Positions 10,685 through 22,563 of a DNA stretch of 64,000 bases are shown piece after piece. A program made the position numbers and the translations under genes. Below the pieces are notes generated by a model. It ran no database searches and was not told the origin of the DNA. It was given only the letters and a program-made list of their open reading frames with translations. Origin of the DNA: Ctenosaura bakeri (lineage: Eukaryota; Chordata; Lepidosauria; Squamata; Iguanidae); the NCBI GenBank assembly GCA_948474755.1, contig CAOLHI010000247.1, positions 186,001 through 250,000 of the forward strand, read 5' to 3'. Position 1 is the first letter of the stretch. Each line of letters begins with the position of its first letter.

Positions 10685-11702
10685 TTCAAGTTACCCTCTA
10701 ATGTTAGCCTGTTGCAGCAAAACTTACCAAGAACCAGATACGAATCTCCCTGTTCTTTAATTTCAGCCTGAATCTCCCTGTTTTTACCCTCACTCTCCCC
10801 TAATCTGTACATTTTCAATTGGGAATGATTGCCAGGCATGTAAGAAAAAGACAAAATAAACACTTCAGGCTAAGCAATCTCCTGAGTCGATGAAACTCCA
10901 TTCCTCCTTTATACACACCACATACACACACACTTCTATGTTATAATATTGGTTTCCTCCCATATAATGTTTTTTTCCAAAACAGAGAAGTGTAATGCAG
11001 GGTCTGAACACCACTAATTTGCCCCTTCCTTCATTTTTACCCTGTTGAAGTGGTCATGGCAGCCCTGAATCATGTCAAGGGGACCAAGGAAGAAGAGTTG
11101 TCCCCGGGCAAAAAGCCAACAGTAGTGCAGAACTGGAGACAGAAAGGTAAAATTGGCTATCATCTATTCCAGGATTGCACACTGAGGTGGCAGGAATGGT
11201 ATAAGGCGAATCTAGGAGACTCCTTTAGTGTTGGCTGTTCTGCCTCTGGAGAAATAGAAGGAGGAAAGGGGAGAGGAGAAGGGGTGGAGATGGAAGAAGA
11301 TGGAAGCACATAGCGAGCACATCACAGACCTCTTGGTCAGCTCAGCATGCTACCAGTTTCAAATTAAAGCACAGGAGGAAGAGAGGAAAACAGAACCTCC
11401 AAAGAGGCTCCCATTAGCATCCACCAGCCAGGCTTCATAGTAGAATGTACTGCAGACTGCAAGATATTCAATTTAAAGAGATTTTTTTAAAAAGTATAGG
11501 ATCCCTTCCTCTTGCTGCCATACAACCACCACTGGAAAGCTGCCTTCCACCTAGAATCTGAGCAACCCATCTGAGAGAGAGGATTCCAAAACCAGAAACT
11601 TCAGGTGGGACCTAAAGGCTGATGAACTCGAACAGGATATAAATAAAATAAATAACAATGCAGAAATATGTAATAATGAGAACATATGGAGTGATGACTT
11701 TC

Positions 11703-11757
11703 TCTTTTTTTTCTTTCATGTCTTTCTTTCTTTCATGTCTTTCTTTCTTTCATGTCT
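11703..11757. repeat. TTTC-rich minisatellite, 17-bp unit
   Basis: A unit of TCTTTCTTTCTTTCATG is present twice in full (11721-11737 and 11738-11754), with a degenerate unit before. It is a simple tandem repeat with no coding function. Confidence 0.9.
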
Positions 11758-12412
11758 CAAGGCAATCAAAGCAGCATATAGAATAGACAGAAATACAGAC
11801 AGACAGACCATTCAATCTCACCGTACACAAACAAGACAGTGACAGAACAGAGGAAATTCCAGGGTAAAAAGAAAACCTGGTTTAAAATACCAAGGGGAAT
11901 AAAAAAGGCTTCAGTTCACATCAAAAAAGAAATCGAATTTAGTTTCAAATAAGTGCTCCCAGCAAACAAGTCCCAAAGACAGGGTGATCCAACTGGAAAG
12001 AGTGTGTTATGATATGTCTCCTACAATGGCCCTCCCTCTACCCAAGCTGCCACTGCTGTGGTCCCAGAGGGAGAGGAGAAGAGGCAGTATCTGATGGACA
12101 CTGCCATCCCCTTTTCCTTTTGGGTCATGTCTCTTTTTTTATTTATTTAATTATAAGAAAAGAACCCCCCCCCAAAAAAAAAAATGCTTAAGGTGATAAA
12201 CATAAAAGTGAAGGAAAAAAGGTTATAGCAACAACAAAAAATGCTTACATTTCTATTTCTCTCTAAGTTCATTTACATAATATTACTTATTCAACATATT
12301 ATAAATCATACTGATTATATATGGATCATGTCTTAATAAGATCATAAACCTGATGGCAAGGAACTGTTTCATTGTTGTTTTACTTGTAAAGCACTACATA
12401 CAGTGATGGTTG

Positions 12413-12413
<1 letters not shown>

Positions 12414-12468
<55 letters not shown>

Positions 12469-12482
12469 GTAGTAGTAGTAGT

Positions 12483-12521
<39 letters not shown>
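12414..12521. repeat. Compound trinucleotide microsatellite (TAA)n-(TAG)n-(CAG)n
   Basis: About 17-18 TAA-type units are followed by about 6 AGT/TAG units and then about 12-13 CAG units without interruption. The block structure suggests that point changes in TAA spread stepwise by slippage. The poly-Ala/Thr/Ile open frame on the minus strand is an artefact of this repeat. Confidence 0.97.
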
Positions 12522-12539
12522 TCTGATGATGGAAGGAAG

Positions 12540-12900
12540 GTTGTAATAGTCAGGCAAGTTTATATAGGAGTAGGTGATCCTTCAGCTGTCTAGACAGGGT
12601 TGAATGCCATCTTTCAAGCCAAATAAATCCCTATCAGCACTTTTTTCTTATCTAGATTAAGTTTGGTTTTTTGGCCTTCATTCAATCCATTAATGAGCTT
12701 AGGCAATGATTCAGCACTTCTATAATTCTACCTGAATTTGATGAAAAGAAGAAGTAAAGCTGAGTATCATCAGCATATTGATGACACACACCTCACACAA
12801 AATCCCTAGTTAAGCTCATTCAGCAGTTTCACACATACATGAAATGACATGAGAGACAAGAGAAAATTCTGTGGTACAGATTGCAGCATCATTGCTATGG
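12540..12900 (-). pseudogene. L2-type LINE reverse transcriptase fossil
   Basis: Reading the minus strand downward from about 12,880 gives VPQNFLLSLMSFHVCVKLLN, matching the VPQGSILSP...FNIYMKPL region of L2-group reverse transcriptases. Past a frame break comes YADDTQL, the catalytic aspartate motif, and then KLNLDKK, matching the KLNPDKTE block. Stops and frameshifts are present, so it is a dead fragment. L2 is the best fit, but another CR1/L2-group family is possible. Confidence 0.8.
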
Positions 12901-12954
12901 GAGAAAGCACTAATGCTCCAGCACATATCTTCTGCAATAGCTATTCAGCCATCG

Positions 12955-13060
12955 TCATCATCACCATCGTCATCATCGTCATCATCATCACTTATACCAT
13001 GCCTTTACCCCAGGATTGGAACTCAGGGAGGCTTACAAACTGAAATAATTACAATACAGT
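12955..13060. repeat. TCA/TCG-rich repeat plus LINE-tail-like module
   Basis: A degenerate (TCA)n/(TCG)n block at about 12955-12990 runs into CCATGCCTTTACCCCAGGAT and GGAACTCAGGGAGGCTTACA. That module resembles a tail seen widely in lizard repeats, and a related stretch lies at 55295-55360. I cannot name its parent element. Confidence 0.4.
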
Positions 13061-13219
13061 TAAAAACATACAAAAAGCCAACACTAAAATAAAGTGCAGA
13101 CGATACTAAAACAATATAAAACACAACTTGAAATGGTTAAAAGGAGACAAAGAGAGTACAGTATAAAATGGTACAACCCCTTGGACCAGAAGCAGGCTTC
13201 CCCGTGGAAAAAAAGCACT

Positions 13220-13306
13220 TGAGGTGGGTAGGGGGAGGCAGAGGCTGAAGAAACTCTCAAACAACCAGATTCATGAAAGTTAAACTGTGAAGGTGGATAG
13301 CCAACT
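13220..13306 (+). mobile_element. Tigger-like DNA transposon, right-end fragment
   Basis: The order GGCAGAGGCTGAAGAAACTC, CAGATTCATGAAAGTTAAAC and GGTGGATAGCCAACTG parallels the right end of the complete element at 43804-44288. It lacks a left half and is more diverged. Confidence 0.55.
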
Positions 13307-13838
13307 GAAGATGCCAAGGAAACTTCCTTGGTGAGAGAATTCTAACACAGGTTACTAAGTCCTACCAACCCCCAAAAAGCATTCTCTGACTTTCCCATCC
13401 TCAGCTCGCATAGAAGACTCGTTTGGAGAAGGATTTCTATATATCACATGGTTGCAGTTGGTGGGGGGAGGAGAGAGATAAGGATATTATTCCCCCAAAT
13501 ATGAATTGCCCGCCATTAAATTTTCCTTCAGTCCCCACCTTTCTATCATTCCAGTAACTTAAACTCCAGTTGACCATACAAAGACAAGGGGAGGCAAGGT
13601 GCAAAAGGAATACAAATGTAGCAAGTGTAAGAGTTCTATGTGTGAATGATTTTCAGTGTCATACTTTCTGCAAGAAAAAGAAAAAAATTATTGGGGGAGA
13701 GAATTATTATTTGGGGAAGGTAATGCCTTCATTCTTTCACCATCCGTAGCTACACTTTAGAGTGACATGGAGGCAAAAAGTCCTTCAGATATCTAATTTT
13801 AACTCACACAGGTATTTTAAAGGTCTGAGGATATTGAT

Positions 13839-14288
13839 TTGTGCCCACTGAATTGCAGCTTGAAGAATTGTGCTGCAGTAATACAAGCCCACTCCCAGTT
13901 AGAAATATGGAAAGTATATTTTGAAATAACAGCTGCTTCTAGACAGCCTTCAAAGGTAGCCCTATTTACAAGATATGATAGTGATCTAGTGCAAGAGATT
14001 GTCAGCGCATGGACCTTCAGTGATCTCCACTATTTAACTGATATCCAGTTATTAGGATGCATCTGGGAGGTAGTGAGAAATGCGTACGGAAATGTGGCAT
14101 GCACCAACCAATATGCTGCACAGAATGGATGCACTGCAGAGATTACTCCAAGCAGTTTTCCCATTGTGACTTTATTGTGGGAGCCCAACTTAAGATATTG
14201 CTTTTGGAGCTTGAAAAGTTCTTATCCAAAGCAAATCAATATCAGAGCAATTTTAAACAGTGGGACATGCAAGGAAGTAATCTGCTAA
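13839..14288 (+). other. 149-codon open frame, judged chance
   Basis: It is long for this composition, but no domain or motif is recognisable. An overlapping frame (14057-14371) is equally open and runs into a SINE. No splice or promoter context supports it. It should be checked by protein homology search before being dismissed outright. Confidence 0.25.
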
Positions 14289-14320
14289 TCTCCAAGCAGA
14301 CAGAGCATTATATACCGCAG

Positions 14321-14550
14321 TGTGTGTACACACACCTTCAAGTCACCTGTCAATTTATGGTGACCCCATGAATTTCATAGGGTTTTCTTAGGCAAGGAAT
14401 ACTCAGAGGTGGTTTTGGCAGTACTTTCCTGTGAAATATAGTTTACAGCACCCTGGTATTCATTGGTGGTCTCCCATTCAAGTATTAACCAGGACAGACC
14501 CTGCTGAGCTTCCAAAATCAGATGGAATCTGGTGCCCTTAGCATATTTAA
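14321..14550 (-). mobile_element. 5S rRNA-derived SINE, reversed (copy 1)
   Basis: On the minus strand, 14540-14445 matches a vertebrate 5S rRNA in order: a GATCTGATTTTGGAAGCTCA-like stretch, then AGCAGGGTCTGTCC, then TTGAATGGGAGACC and AATACCAGGGTGCTGTA. This keeps the internal RNA polymerase III promoter region. The rest is a SINE body with GTCACCATAAATTGACAGGT and a tail ending in CTTGAAGGTGTGTGT. It is a retroposed SINE, not a 5S gene: it is diverged, fused to a tail and lacks a terminator. Confidence 0.85.
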
Positions 14551-14937
14551 GTTCCATATACTTCAGTATATGTTTTGTTATTTCTCCTCCATTACGCTTT
14601 AAACCAGAGGTAAGAACCTGCAGCATATGGACTTCAAGTGACCTGGAGCATTTCTGGTAGCCTTCAAGCTGCTCAGACAAGGATAACTAATGAGTGTTTT
14701 GAAAGCACAGATCTGGACAGATCCACACTTTCCATCAAGCCAGGGGAAGAAAACAATTTGAAAGCAGACATTCTATTAGATGCCTGACTGCAAAAAGCGT
14801 TAAAGGTTTCCTTTTTCTGTGGCATACACATGGAAAGTAAGTGTTTAAGAGAATGAATGAATGAATGGGATATGGAAGGACTGGACTGAGGTACATGTGC
14901 TGGGGATAAAAGGATGAGTTGCTAGCCTTGGGCCTTG

Positions 14938-15315
14938 CATACCCTCCAACATTTCAAAGATGAAAACTGGGACACGTATGGCCAAGCAACATCAGAGCAT
15001 GTTCAAGATGGTAAAAGTTTTAAATGAGGAAAAACACATAAGCTAGGAGAGGCTTTTGCAGTTTGCTTTTGCCTGATCCTGCTGGGAAGAAGAAGATTCT
15101 ACCCCCTCTTCTCCTCTCCCCATGCTGAGTCAACTAAGTGCAAACTACTTTTGCAGTTTGCATGCAGTCTGAACCAAAGGAAGTAAGTCGAAGTAAAAAG
15201 GGGAAAGTGGGATGAGGAAAGAGAAAGTGGGATATTTTGAAAGCAGCTGAAAAAGTGGGATAACAGAGGATTACTTGGGACTTTCCTTGCTGAAGCAGGA
15301 TGTTTAGAAGGTATG
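14938..15315 (+). mobile_element. CATACCCTCCAACA-ended repeat, copy 1
   Basis: It starts CATACCCTCCAACATTTC and ends AAGGTATG, the decayed inverse of the start. Inside are AACTGGGACACGTATGGCCA, AGCAACATCAGAGCATG, a CTGAGTCAACTAAGTGC block, and GAGAAAGTGGGATATTTTGA. Four more copies are at 43386, 45468, 53934 and 58878. It looks like a ~380-bp non-autonomous DNA transposon. I do not recognise its superfamily. Confidence 0.8.
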
Positions 15316-15511
15316 ATGTCTGGGGACAGCCCCACAACTATTTCTCCAGGTCCCTGGTTCTCTTCCCCAGAGAATTGAATATCTGCAGGTTCTATGGAGA
15401 GTTCCCCCACCCCTAATTTAATTGCCATGCTAGAGGGTGGCACTTCTCAAGGGAGGCTGGGTCTTGGAATGGGGTAATCATCTCCTCCCCACATGCTGCT
15501 GCAACACACAC

Positions 15512-16095
15512 TGTTAAGTCCCTCTTGGCATAGCTGTGATAGATGATGGCTCTGAGGTTGATGAACAACTGATTGTGCCAGGAACAGAGCCAGTGATTGA
15601 CCAAACCAGCTTGCAAACATCTGCATCAGTTGAAAGACAAGTGGAGGCAGAGTTGCCCCAGCCAGCTCCAGAGGGAGAGGGAACCAGCAGTGATCTGGAG
15701 GAATTACAGTCATCTGTGCCCCTCAGCCTCCAATCACGGAGGAGGCTGAAACGGGCAGCTCAGAGGGAAGCTGCATGGGCTAGATTAAGGAAGCAATGAC
15801 AAGTAGCACCTGTTTTCAGTGGCTATTTAAGTCTGTCAGCCTGGCTTGCTGTTTGCTTGTACCAAATTACTACGCAAGCCTTTCATCCCTTGTGCTCCGG
15901 CTCCCTCAACCCCTCTGGATGGACTTTCAGCTTCCTGGACCTTTTGGATTAGATCTTGGCTTGGCTTGGCTCAGCATTTCCATTAGTTGTTTGTCTTGGA
16001 CACTCCCTGCTGCCTTCTCTTCCTTCTAGGGCAAGTACCTTTGCCTCCCCTTCTTTGCTGGCAGAGAGGCACAGGCAGGGAGTTGGACTCTGACA
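15512..16095 (+). mobile_element. Probable solo LTR or LTR-like block
   Basis: The block is bounded by TGTTAAG and TGACA, so it has TG...CA ends. It carries a TATA-like TATTTAA at 15824-15830, which is the layout of an LTR promoter. No polyadenylation signal is obvious, no internal retroviral region lies on either side, and I cannot see matching target duplications (CACAC left, ATAGC right). Its first half holds an 87-codon open frame, listed separately. A search for other genomic copies would settle its limits. Confidence 0.4.
15536..15799 (+). CDS. 87-codon open frame inside the LTR-like block
   Basis: The product is acidic for its first two-thirds (rich in E, D, P and S) and ends in an arginine-rich tail with LQSRRRLKRAAQ and WARLRKQ. 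An acidic linker with a basic end is typical of the C-terminus of a retroelement polyprotein, or of a disordered nuclear protein. It stops at TGA just before the TATA-like motif. I do not recognise a family and consider it a retroelement fragment rather than a host gene. Confidence 0.3.
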   Translation: MIDDGSEVDEQLIVPGTEPVIDQTSLQTSASVERQVEAELPQPAPEGEGTSSDLEELQSSVPLSLQSRRRLKRAAQREAAWARLRKQ

Positions 16096-17434
16096 ATAGC
16101 AGTGAAAGCATCTTAGAAAAGTATAGTTCATTGCATGTAGACGGGGATATGTTTTCTGGGAGGGAGGGGGAAATAAAGAGGAGCAGAAGTGGGAAAGGGG
16201 CAGAGACAGCGCAATTGGGGGAAAAAGAGCAGGAGATGTGTTTGAATGGTAGATCATTCTGTAGGCATTTCAAGTGTGTATATGAGATCCTGTGTGTGGG
16301 TGCAGAGAAGAGGGAAGAGAGTGGCCAGAATACTATTGGTGGCATAAGCCAGCATAGATTGCACTATACATTTGGAGTTACTCTTTTGGACAACAAGGAA
16401 TGTTGTATCCAGTTTATGGTGGAAGGAGTAGAATTCTGTATGCAAAACCAATGCAGGTACACAATAATGCACCTAGAACAGTGTGTCAATGGGTCTAGCC
16501 TACTGCCTCTGTACACTGAACATTGTGCATTGTGCAATGTAGTGGCAGCTATGCATATTCATCATTTCTCATAATTGCACCGCGGTGGTATTCAGTGTGA
16601 GGATTGTGTTGAACTTGTATAGCATATTTACAATCCCAGAAACTGATGATTAGATTAAAATAGGGGAGAGAGCACCTTTCGATCCATCCCCACTACTGCC
16701 ATCACTTTCTCTTCCCAGAATCCCCCTGTGTTCACCATGCTTTTCCATTCCATCTTGCCCCCTTCGATCCCCTTTGTCACCCTCTTTCTAGACTCCCCCC
16801 TCCACTTTCCTTTCTCATCTTCCTTGCCCCTTTTCTTCTATCTGTTCTGCCACATTCTGCAGTCTTCACATCACTCTCCCAACATCTTGACCCACTCCTA
16901 AAGAATTATGAATTTTATTTTGAATTAAATTTTTGAAAGTAATTATGATTGATGGAAGGGACAATTCATAAGGGCAGTTGATTACATTTTCTGAAAGGAT
17001 CTGGGTGGGAACAGGGAAATTTGCCCAGGCTGATGCTGTCGTTCACCTGGAGTTTGGAAATAATGCATTACAAGTTATAATGTTACTTTTAATAATCTAG
17101 GAGAGGGAATAGGCTACTTTCAAAAATAACTATAGCCTGAATGCTATCAGTTAATCCCAACAAGAGGAGATCCATTGAATTAATTGTTTAATAGTGAGTC
17201 AACACATAAATAAATTCCATTGATTTCATCAAGCTACATTAGCTGAGAGTAACCAATAGATTCAGATTAACGACCTGCAAATTCTAGTCAGATTTTAATG
17301 TGATGGCTAATATTTATTTTCTACTTCAAAATTTTAGTGGGTAGTAAATTGGGGAAATTTTTGTCATTTTGTACCTTAAGTGATTTTTATAAACAATAAC
17401 AAAAAGGGATGTATTATTAACATGTTATAACTGA
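16096..17434. other. Unannotated lizard DNA, no gene seen
   Basis: The stretch contains a C/T-rich segment at about 16,675-16,900 and AT-rich DNA after 16,900. The 195-codon open frame that covers part of it (15987-16574) begins inside the LTR-like block and has no recognisable domain. Confidence 0.4.
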
Positions 17435-17636
17435 GGCCATTTCTGCACTTCACAATTATGGTGCTATTATTCCACTTTCAACATCCTATGGAATCCTGGG
17501 ATTTGCAGTTTAGGGAGGGGCATTTAGAATTTTCAGCCAGAGAACTCTTTGATCTCAGTAAACTACAAACCTCAGAATTCCACAGAATGTTGAAAGTAAA
17601 AGAATAGCACTGTAACAGTGTAGTGAGGAAATGGTC
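17435..17636 (+). mobile_element. Palindromic Harbinger-like MITE, near complete
   Basis: It runs from GGCCATTTCTGCACTTCACA to GTGAGGAAATGGTC. The arms contain ATTATTCCACTTTCAACATC and its inverse, around a GGGAGGGGCATTTAGAATTT centre. The right flank is TTA and the left TGA, close to a TWA duplication. It is about 202 bp with no coding capacity. Confidence 0.85.
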
Positions 17637-18119
17637 TTAGTAGTGCTAGCAATCACATGAAAGTAATGAGTCGCAAACAGCAATTTATTTCTTAAAAAAG
17701 TAACGCTAGTGCTAACATGTTAGCTTTGCTCTTGATTTTTTTCTTAGTTTGCTGCTTGGTAGACTAGCACTCCGTGAAAATATTTGGTGCAAAACTAGAG
17801 GAGAGGAAGGGTATATGTTTAAACCCACTCACTGCTCTCTTTTTGTATTTTTAACACCACTGCAAATCAGTTGTAACTGAGCAGGAATTGCAATGGATTT
17901 CTGATGAAAGAAAGAGTGCAAACAAAGTGAAGAATTTATCTTATTTAGAGTAATTTAGATGGGAAATTAACTGGTAGCTTTTGTCTCCTGTGAAATTTAA
18001 ATGTATCCTGGTGGTTCTTTCTAAATTTGTACAGATATATCAATTAACATCTTAAACTTTTATACAGGTTTGTGCCATTTGAACAAGGGACCCACATCTT
18101 TTAAGTGCTAGCAATGCCC

Positions 18120-21100
18120 TTTAAAAATTTTTTTGGGGAAAAAAAACCCCGTTTTCCCCCAAAAAAAAAAATTTTTTTTAAAAAAAAAAACCCCCCTTTT
18201 TAAAAAGTACATTTTTAAAAAATAAACGGAAAAAATTTTTTTAAAAAAAAAGGTTTCCCCTTTTTTTTTTTTTTTTAAAAGGGGGGTTTTTAAAATTTTT
18301 TTAAAATTTTTTTTAAAAAAAAAAATTTTTTTTTAAATTTTCCCCCAAAAAATTCCCCTTTTCCCCAAAAAGGGTTTTGGGGTTTTTTTTGGGGGGGTTT
18401 TTTTTAAAAAAATTTTCCCCTTTAAAAAAAACCCCAAACCCAAATTTGGGAAAAAAATGGGGAAAATTTTTAGTTTAAAAAACCTTGGGCCCCCCAAAAA
18501 AAAAAAGGAAAAAAATTTTTTTTAAAAAAAAAAATTTTTTTGGCCCCTTTTTTCCCCCAGGTTTTTTTTAAAACCCCCCAAAATTTGGGGAAAAAAAAAG
18601 GGAATTTTTTAAAACCCCCTTTTTTTCTTTTTTTTTTTTTTTTTTAATTTAAAATTTGGGGGGGAAAAATTTTTTTTTTTTAAAAAATTTTTAAATTTTT
18701 TTTTTAAAAAAAAAAATTTTTTTTTTTTAAAAAAAAAAAGGGGGGGTTTTTTTTTTAAAACCCCCCAAAAAAAAAATTTTTTTTTTTTAAAAAAAAATTT
18801 TTGGGGGCCCCCCCTTTTGGGTTTGGGGGGAAAAAGGGGAAATTTTTGAAAATTTTTTTAAAAAAAAAATTTTTGGGAAAAATGGAAGGGGGGAAAAACC
18901 CCGGAAAAATTTTTAAAACCGAAAGGGGGGGGGAAAAAAAATTTTAAAAAATTTTTTTCCAATTTTTTTTAAAAAAAAAAAAAAATTTTTTTTTTTTAAA
19001 AAAACCCCTTTTTTTTTTTTTTGGAAAAAAAAAAAAAATTTGCCAAAAAAAAACCCCCCTTTTTTAAAAAAAATTTTTTTTTTTTTTTAAAAAAAAAATT
19101 TTTTTTTTTGGGGGAAAAAACTTAGGGGTGCCCTTTTCCCCCCAAAAAAAAAAAAAATTTTTTTTTTTTTTTATTTTGGGGGGGTTTTTAAAAAAAACCC
19201 CCCAAAAAATTTTTTTTAAAAAAAAAATTTTTTTTTTTTTTTTTCCTTTTTTTTCCCCCGGGGAAAAAAAAATTTTTTTTAATTTTTTTGGGGGGACCTT
19301 TTCCCGAAAAAAAAGGGGTTTCCCTTTTTAAAACCCAAAAAAAAAGGGGGGGGCCAAAAGGGGAAAAAATTTTTAAAAAAATTTTTTTTAAAGGGGGGCC
19401 TTTTTTCCCCCCCGGGGGTTTTTTTCCCAAAATTTTTTTTTTTTTTGGGGGGCCCTTTTTAAAAAAAAAAAAAACCCCCCCTTTTTTAACCAAGGAATTT
19501 TCCTTAAAACCCTTTTTTTTGAAATTTGGGGGTTTAAAAAAAAACCCCCAGAAAAACCCCCCCCCCCCACTTTCCCCCCGGGGGGGGAATTTTTTTTTTT
19601 TAAAATTTTAAAAAATTCCAAAAAAAATCATTTTTAAAAAAAATTTTTTTTTTTTTTTAAAACCCCCAAATTTTTAAAAAAAACCCCCCAAAAAAAAAAG
19701 GGGGAAAAAAATTTTTTTTTTGGAATTTTTTTTTTTTTTTCCCCCCCTTTTTTTTTTTTTCTTTTTTCCCGGGGTTTTGGGTTTTTTAAAAAAAGGGGGG
19801 GGGGCCCCAAAAATTTAAAAGGGGTTTTTTCCCCAAAATTCCAAAAACCCCCAAAATTTTTTTCCCCCCCCCCGGGTTTCCCCCAAATTTTTTTAAAAAA
19901 ACCCCAGGAAAAAGGGTTTTTAAAAAAAAGGGGCCCCCGGGGGGGGCCCCAAAAAAAAGGGTTTTTTTCCCCCCCCTTTTTTTTTTTTTGGGGTTTTTGG
20001 GAAAAAATTTTTTTTTTTTTTCCCCTTTTTGGGTTTTTTTTTTTTTTTTGGGGGGGGGGGATTTTAAAGGGGTTTTTTTTAAAAATTTTTTTTCCCCCGG
20101 GGCCCCGGGGTTTTTTAAAAAAATTTTTTCCCCCCCCCGGTTGGTTTTCCCCCAAAAAACCCCCGGGGGGAAAAAAACCTTTTCCAAAGGGTTTTTTAAA
20201 AAAAAAAAAACCCCCAAAAAAAGGAAAACCCCCCTTTGGGGCCCCGAAAACCCCAAAAAACCCTTTTTTTTCCCCCCAAAAAATTAAAAAAACATTTTAA
20301 AAAAAAACCCCCCCCCCAAAAAAAATTTTAAAAAAAAAAAAAAAAAAGGGGCCCCCTAAAAAAAATTTTTTTTTTTTTCCCCCCTTTTTTTAAAAAAACC
20401 CCAATTTTAATTTTTTTTAAATTTTTTTTTTTTCCCTTTTTTTTCCCCTTTAAAATTTTTCCCCAAAGAATTTTGGGAAAAAGGGGGGAAAAATTTTTTT
20501 TTTTTTGCCCGGGGGGGGGGAATTTACCAAAAAAAAAATTTGGGGGGAGGAAAAAAAAAAGGGGGTTTTTAAAAACCGGGAAAAATTTTAATTTAAAAAA
20601 AAACCCCCCCAAGAAAAAAAATTAAATTTTTGGGGGGGTTTTTTTAAAATTTTTTTCCCCTTTTTTTTTTTTTTTAAAAAAAAAAAATTTTTTGGGGAAA
20701 AATTTTTTTTTAAAAAAAAAAAATTTTTAAGGGGGGTTTTTTTTTTGGGGGGGTTTTTTTTAAAAAAAAAACCCCAAACCAAAAAAAATTTCTTTTTTTT
20801 TGGGGGGGGGGGGGTTTTTTTTTTAAAAATTTTCCCTTTTTTTTTTTTTTTAAAATTACCAAAAAGGGGAAAAAAAAAAAAAAAAAAAGGAAAATTTTTT
20901 TTAAAAAGGGGGGGCCCCCGGGGGGAATAAAAAGGGGCAAAATTCCCCCGGTTTTTTTTTTTCCCCCCCCCCCAAAAAAAAAAAAAAATTTAATTTTTTT
21001 AAAAAAAAAAAAATTTTTTTTTTCCTTGGGTTTTTTTCCCCCCCCTTTTTTTTTTTCCCAAAATTTTTAAAAATTAAAAAATTTTTAAAATTTTTTTTTT

Positions 21101-21718
21101 TAAAAGGGCGGGGAAAAAAAAATTTTGGGCCCCAAAAGGAAAAAATTTTAAATTTTTTTAAAAATTTTAAAAACCAAAAATTAAAAAAAAGGGGGTTTTT
21201 TTTTAAAAAAAACAAAGGTTTTTTTTTTTTTTTCCAAAAAAAAAAAGGGTTTTTTTAAAAAAAAAAAAATTAATTGGGGGTTTTTTGGTTAAAAAAAAAC
21301 CCGGGGGAAATTTAAAATTTTATTGGGGGTTTTTCCAATTTTTCCCTTTTTTTAAAAAAATTTTTTTTTTAAAAAAATTTTTTTGGGGCCCCAAAAAAGG
21401 AAAAATTTTTTTTTCCCCCCCCCTTTTCTTTAAACCCCCCCCCTTTTTTTTTTGGGGGTTTTTTAAAAAAATTTTTTTTTGATTTAAAAAAAAATTTTTT
21501 TTTCCCCCCCCCAAAAAAAAAATTTTTTTAAAAAAACCCCCCAAAAAAATTTTTTTTTAAAAAATAAATTTTTTTGGTTTCCCCAAAAAAAACCGGGGGG
21601 GGGAAAAAAAAACCCTTTTTTTTTAAAAAAGGGGGGGGGTTTAAAAACCCCCCCCTTTTTTTTTTTAAAAAAAGAAAAAAATTTTTTAAAAGGAAAAAAA
21701 AATTTTTTTCCCCCCCCA

Positions 21719-21749
<31 letters not shown>

Positions 21750-21954
21750 AAAAAAAAAAAAAACCCCCCCCGGGCCTTTTTTTTTTTCCTTTTTTTGGAA
21801 AGGGTTTAAAACCCCCAAAAAAACCCCCCCCCCCCCAAATTTAAAAAGGGGGTTTTTTTAATTTGGGGGGGTTTGGGTTTAAAAAAAAATTTAAAAATTT
21901 TTTTGGGGGAAAAAAAAATTTTTGGGGGAAAAAGGCCAAAAACCCCCCTTAACC

Positions 21955-21988
<34 letters not shown>

Positions 21989-22529
21989 TTTTTTAAAGGG
22001 GGAAAAAAAAATTTTTTAAAAAAGGGGGTTTTTTTGGGGGGGCCCCCTTTTAAAAAAAAACCCCTTTTTTTTGGGGTTTTCCCCGGGGGGAAAAAAAAAA
22101 AAAAAAAAGGGGGGCCCCAAAAAATTTTCCCCAAAAAAATTTCCCCAAAATTTCCCCCTTTTTTAAACCCCCCTTTTTTTTTTTTTTTTTTGGGCCCTTT
22201 TCAAAATTTTTAAAAAAATTTTCCCAAAAAAAATTTTTTTTTTTTTTAAAAAAGGGGGGGGGTTTTTTTTCCCCTTTTTTAAAAAAAAAGGGGGGGGTTT
22301 TAAAATTTAAAATTTTTTGGGGGGGGGGGGAAAAAAAAAAAGGTTTTTTTTAAAAAAATTTTTTAAAAAAAGGGGCCCAAAAAAGGTTTTTTTTTTTTTT
22401 TTCCCCCCCCTTTTTTTTCCCTTTTTTCCCCCCCCCAAAGGGGTTTTTGGGGGGGGGGAAAAAAAATTTTTTTTTTTTTTTCCCCCTTTTAACAAAGGGG
22501 TTTTTTCCCTTTAAACAAACCCCTTAAAA

Positions 22530-22563
<34 letters not shown>

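Noticed and set aside
12369..12557. A poly-Ala/Thr/Ile protein
   Set aside because: It is the translation of the compound trinucleotide microsatellite.
14445..14540. A 5S rRNA gene
   Set aside because: The similarity to 5S rRNA is clear but diverged, and the sequence continues into a SINE body and tail. Two further such copies exist, so it is a 5S-derived SINE.
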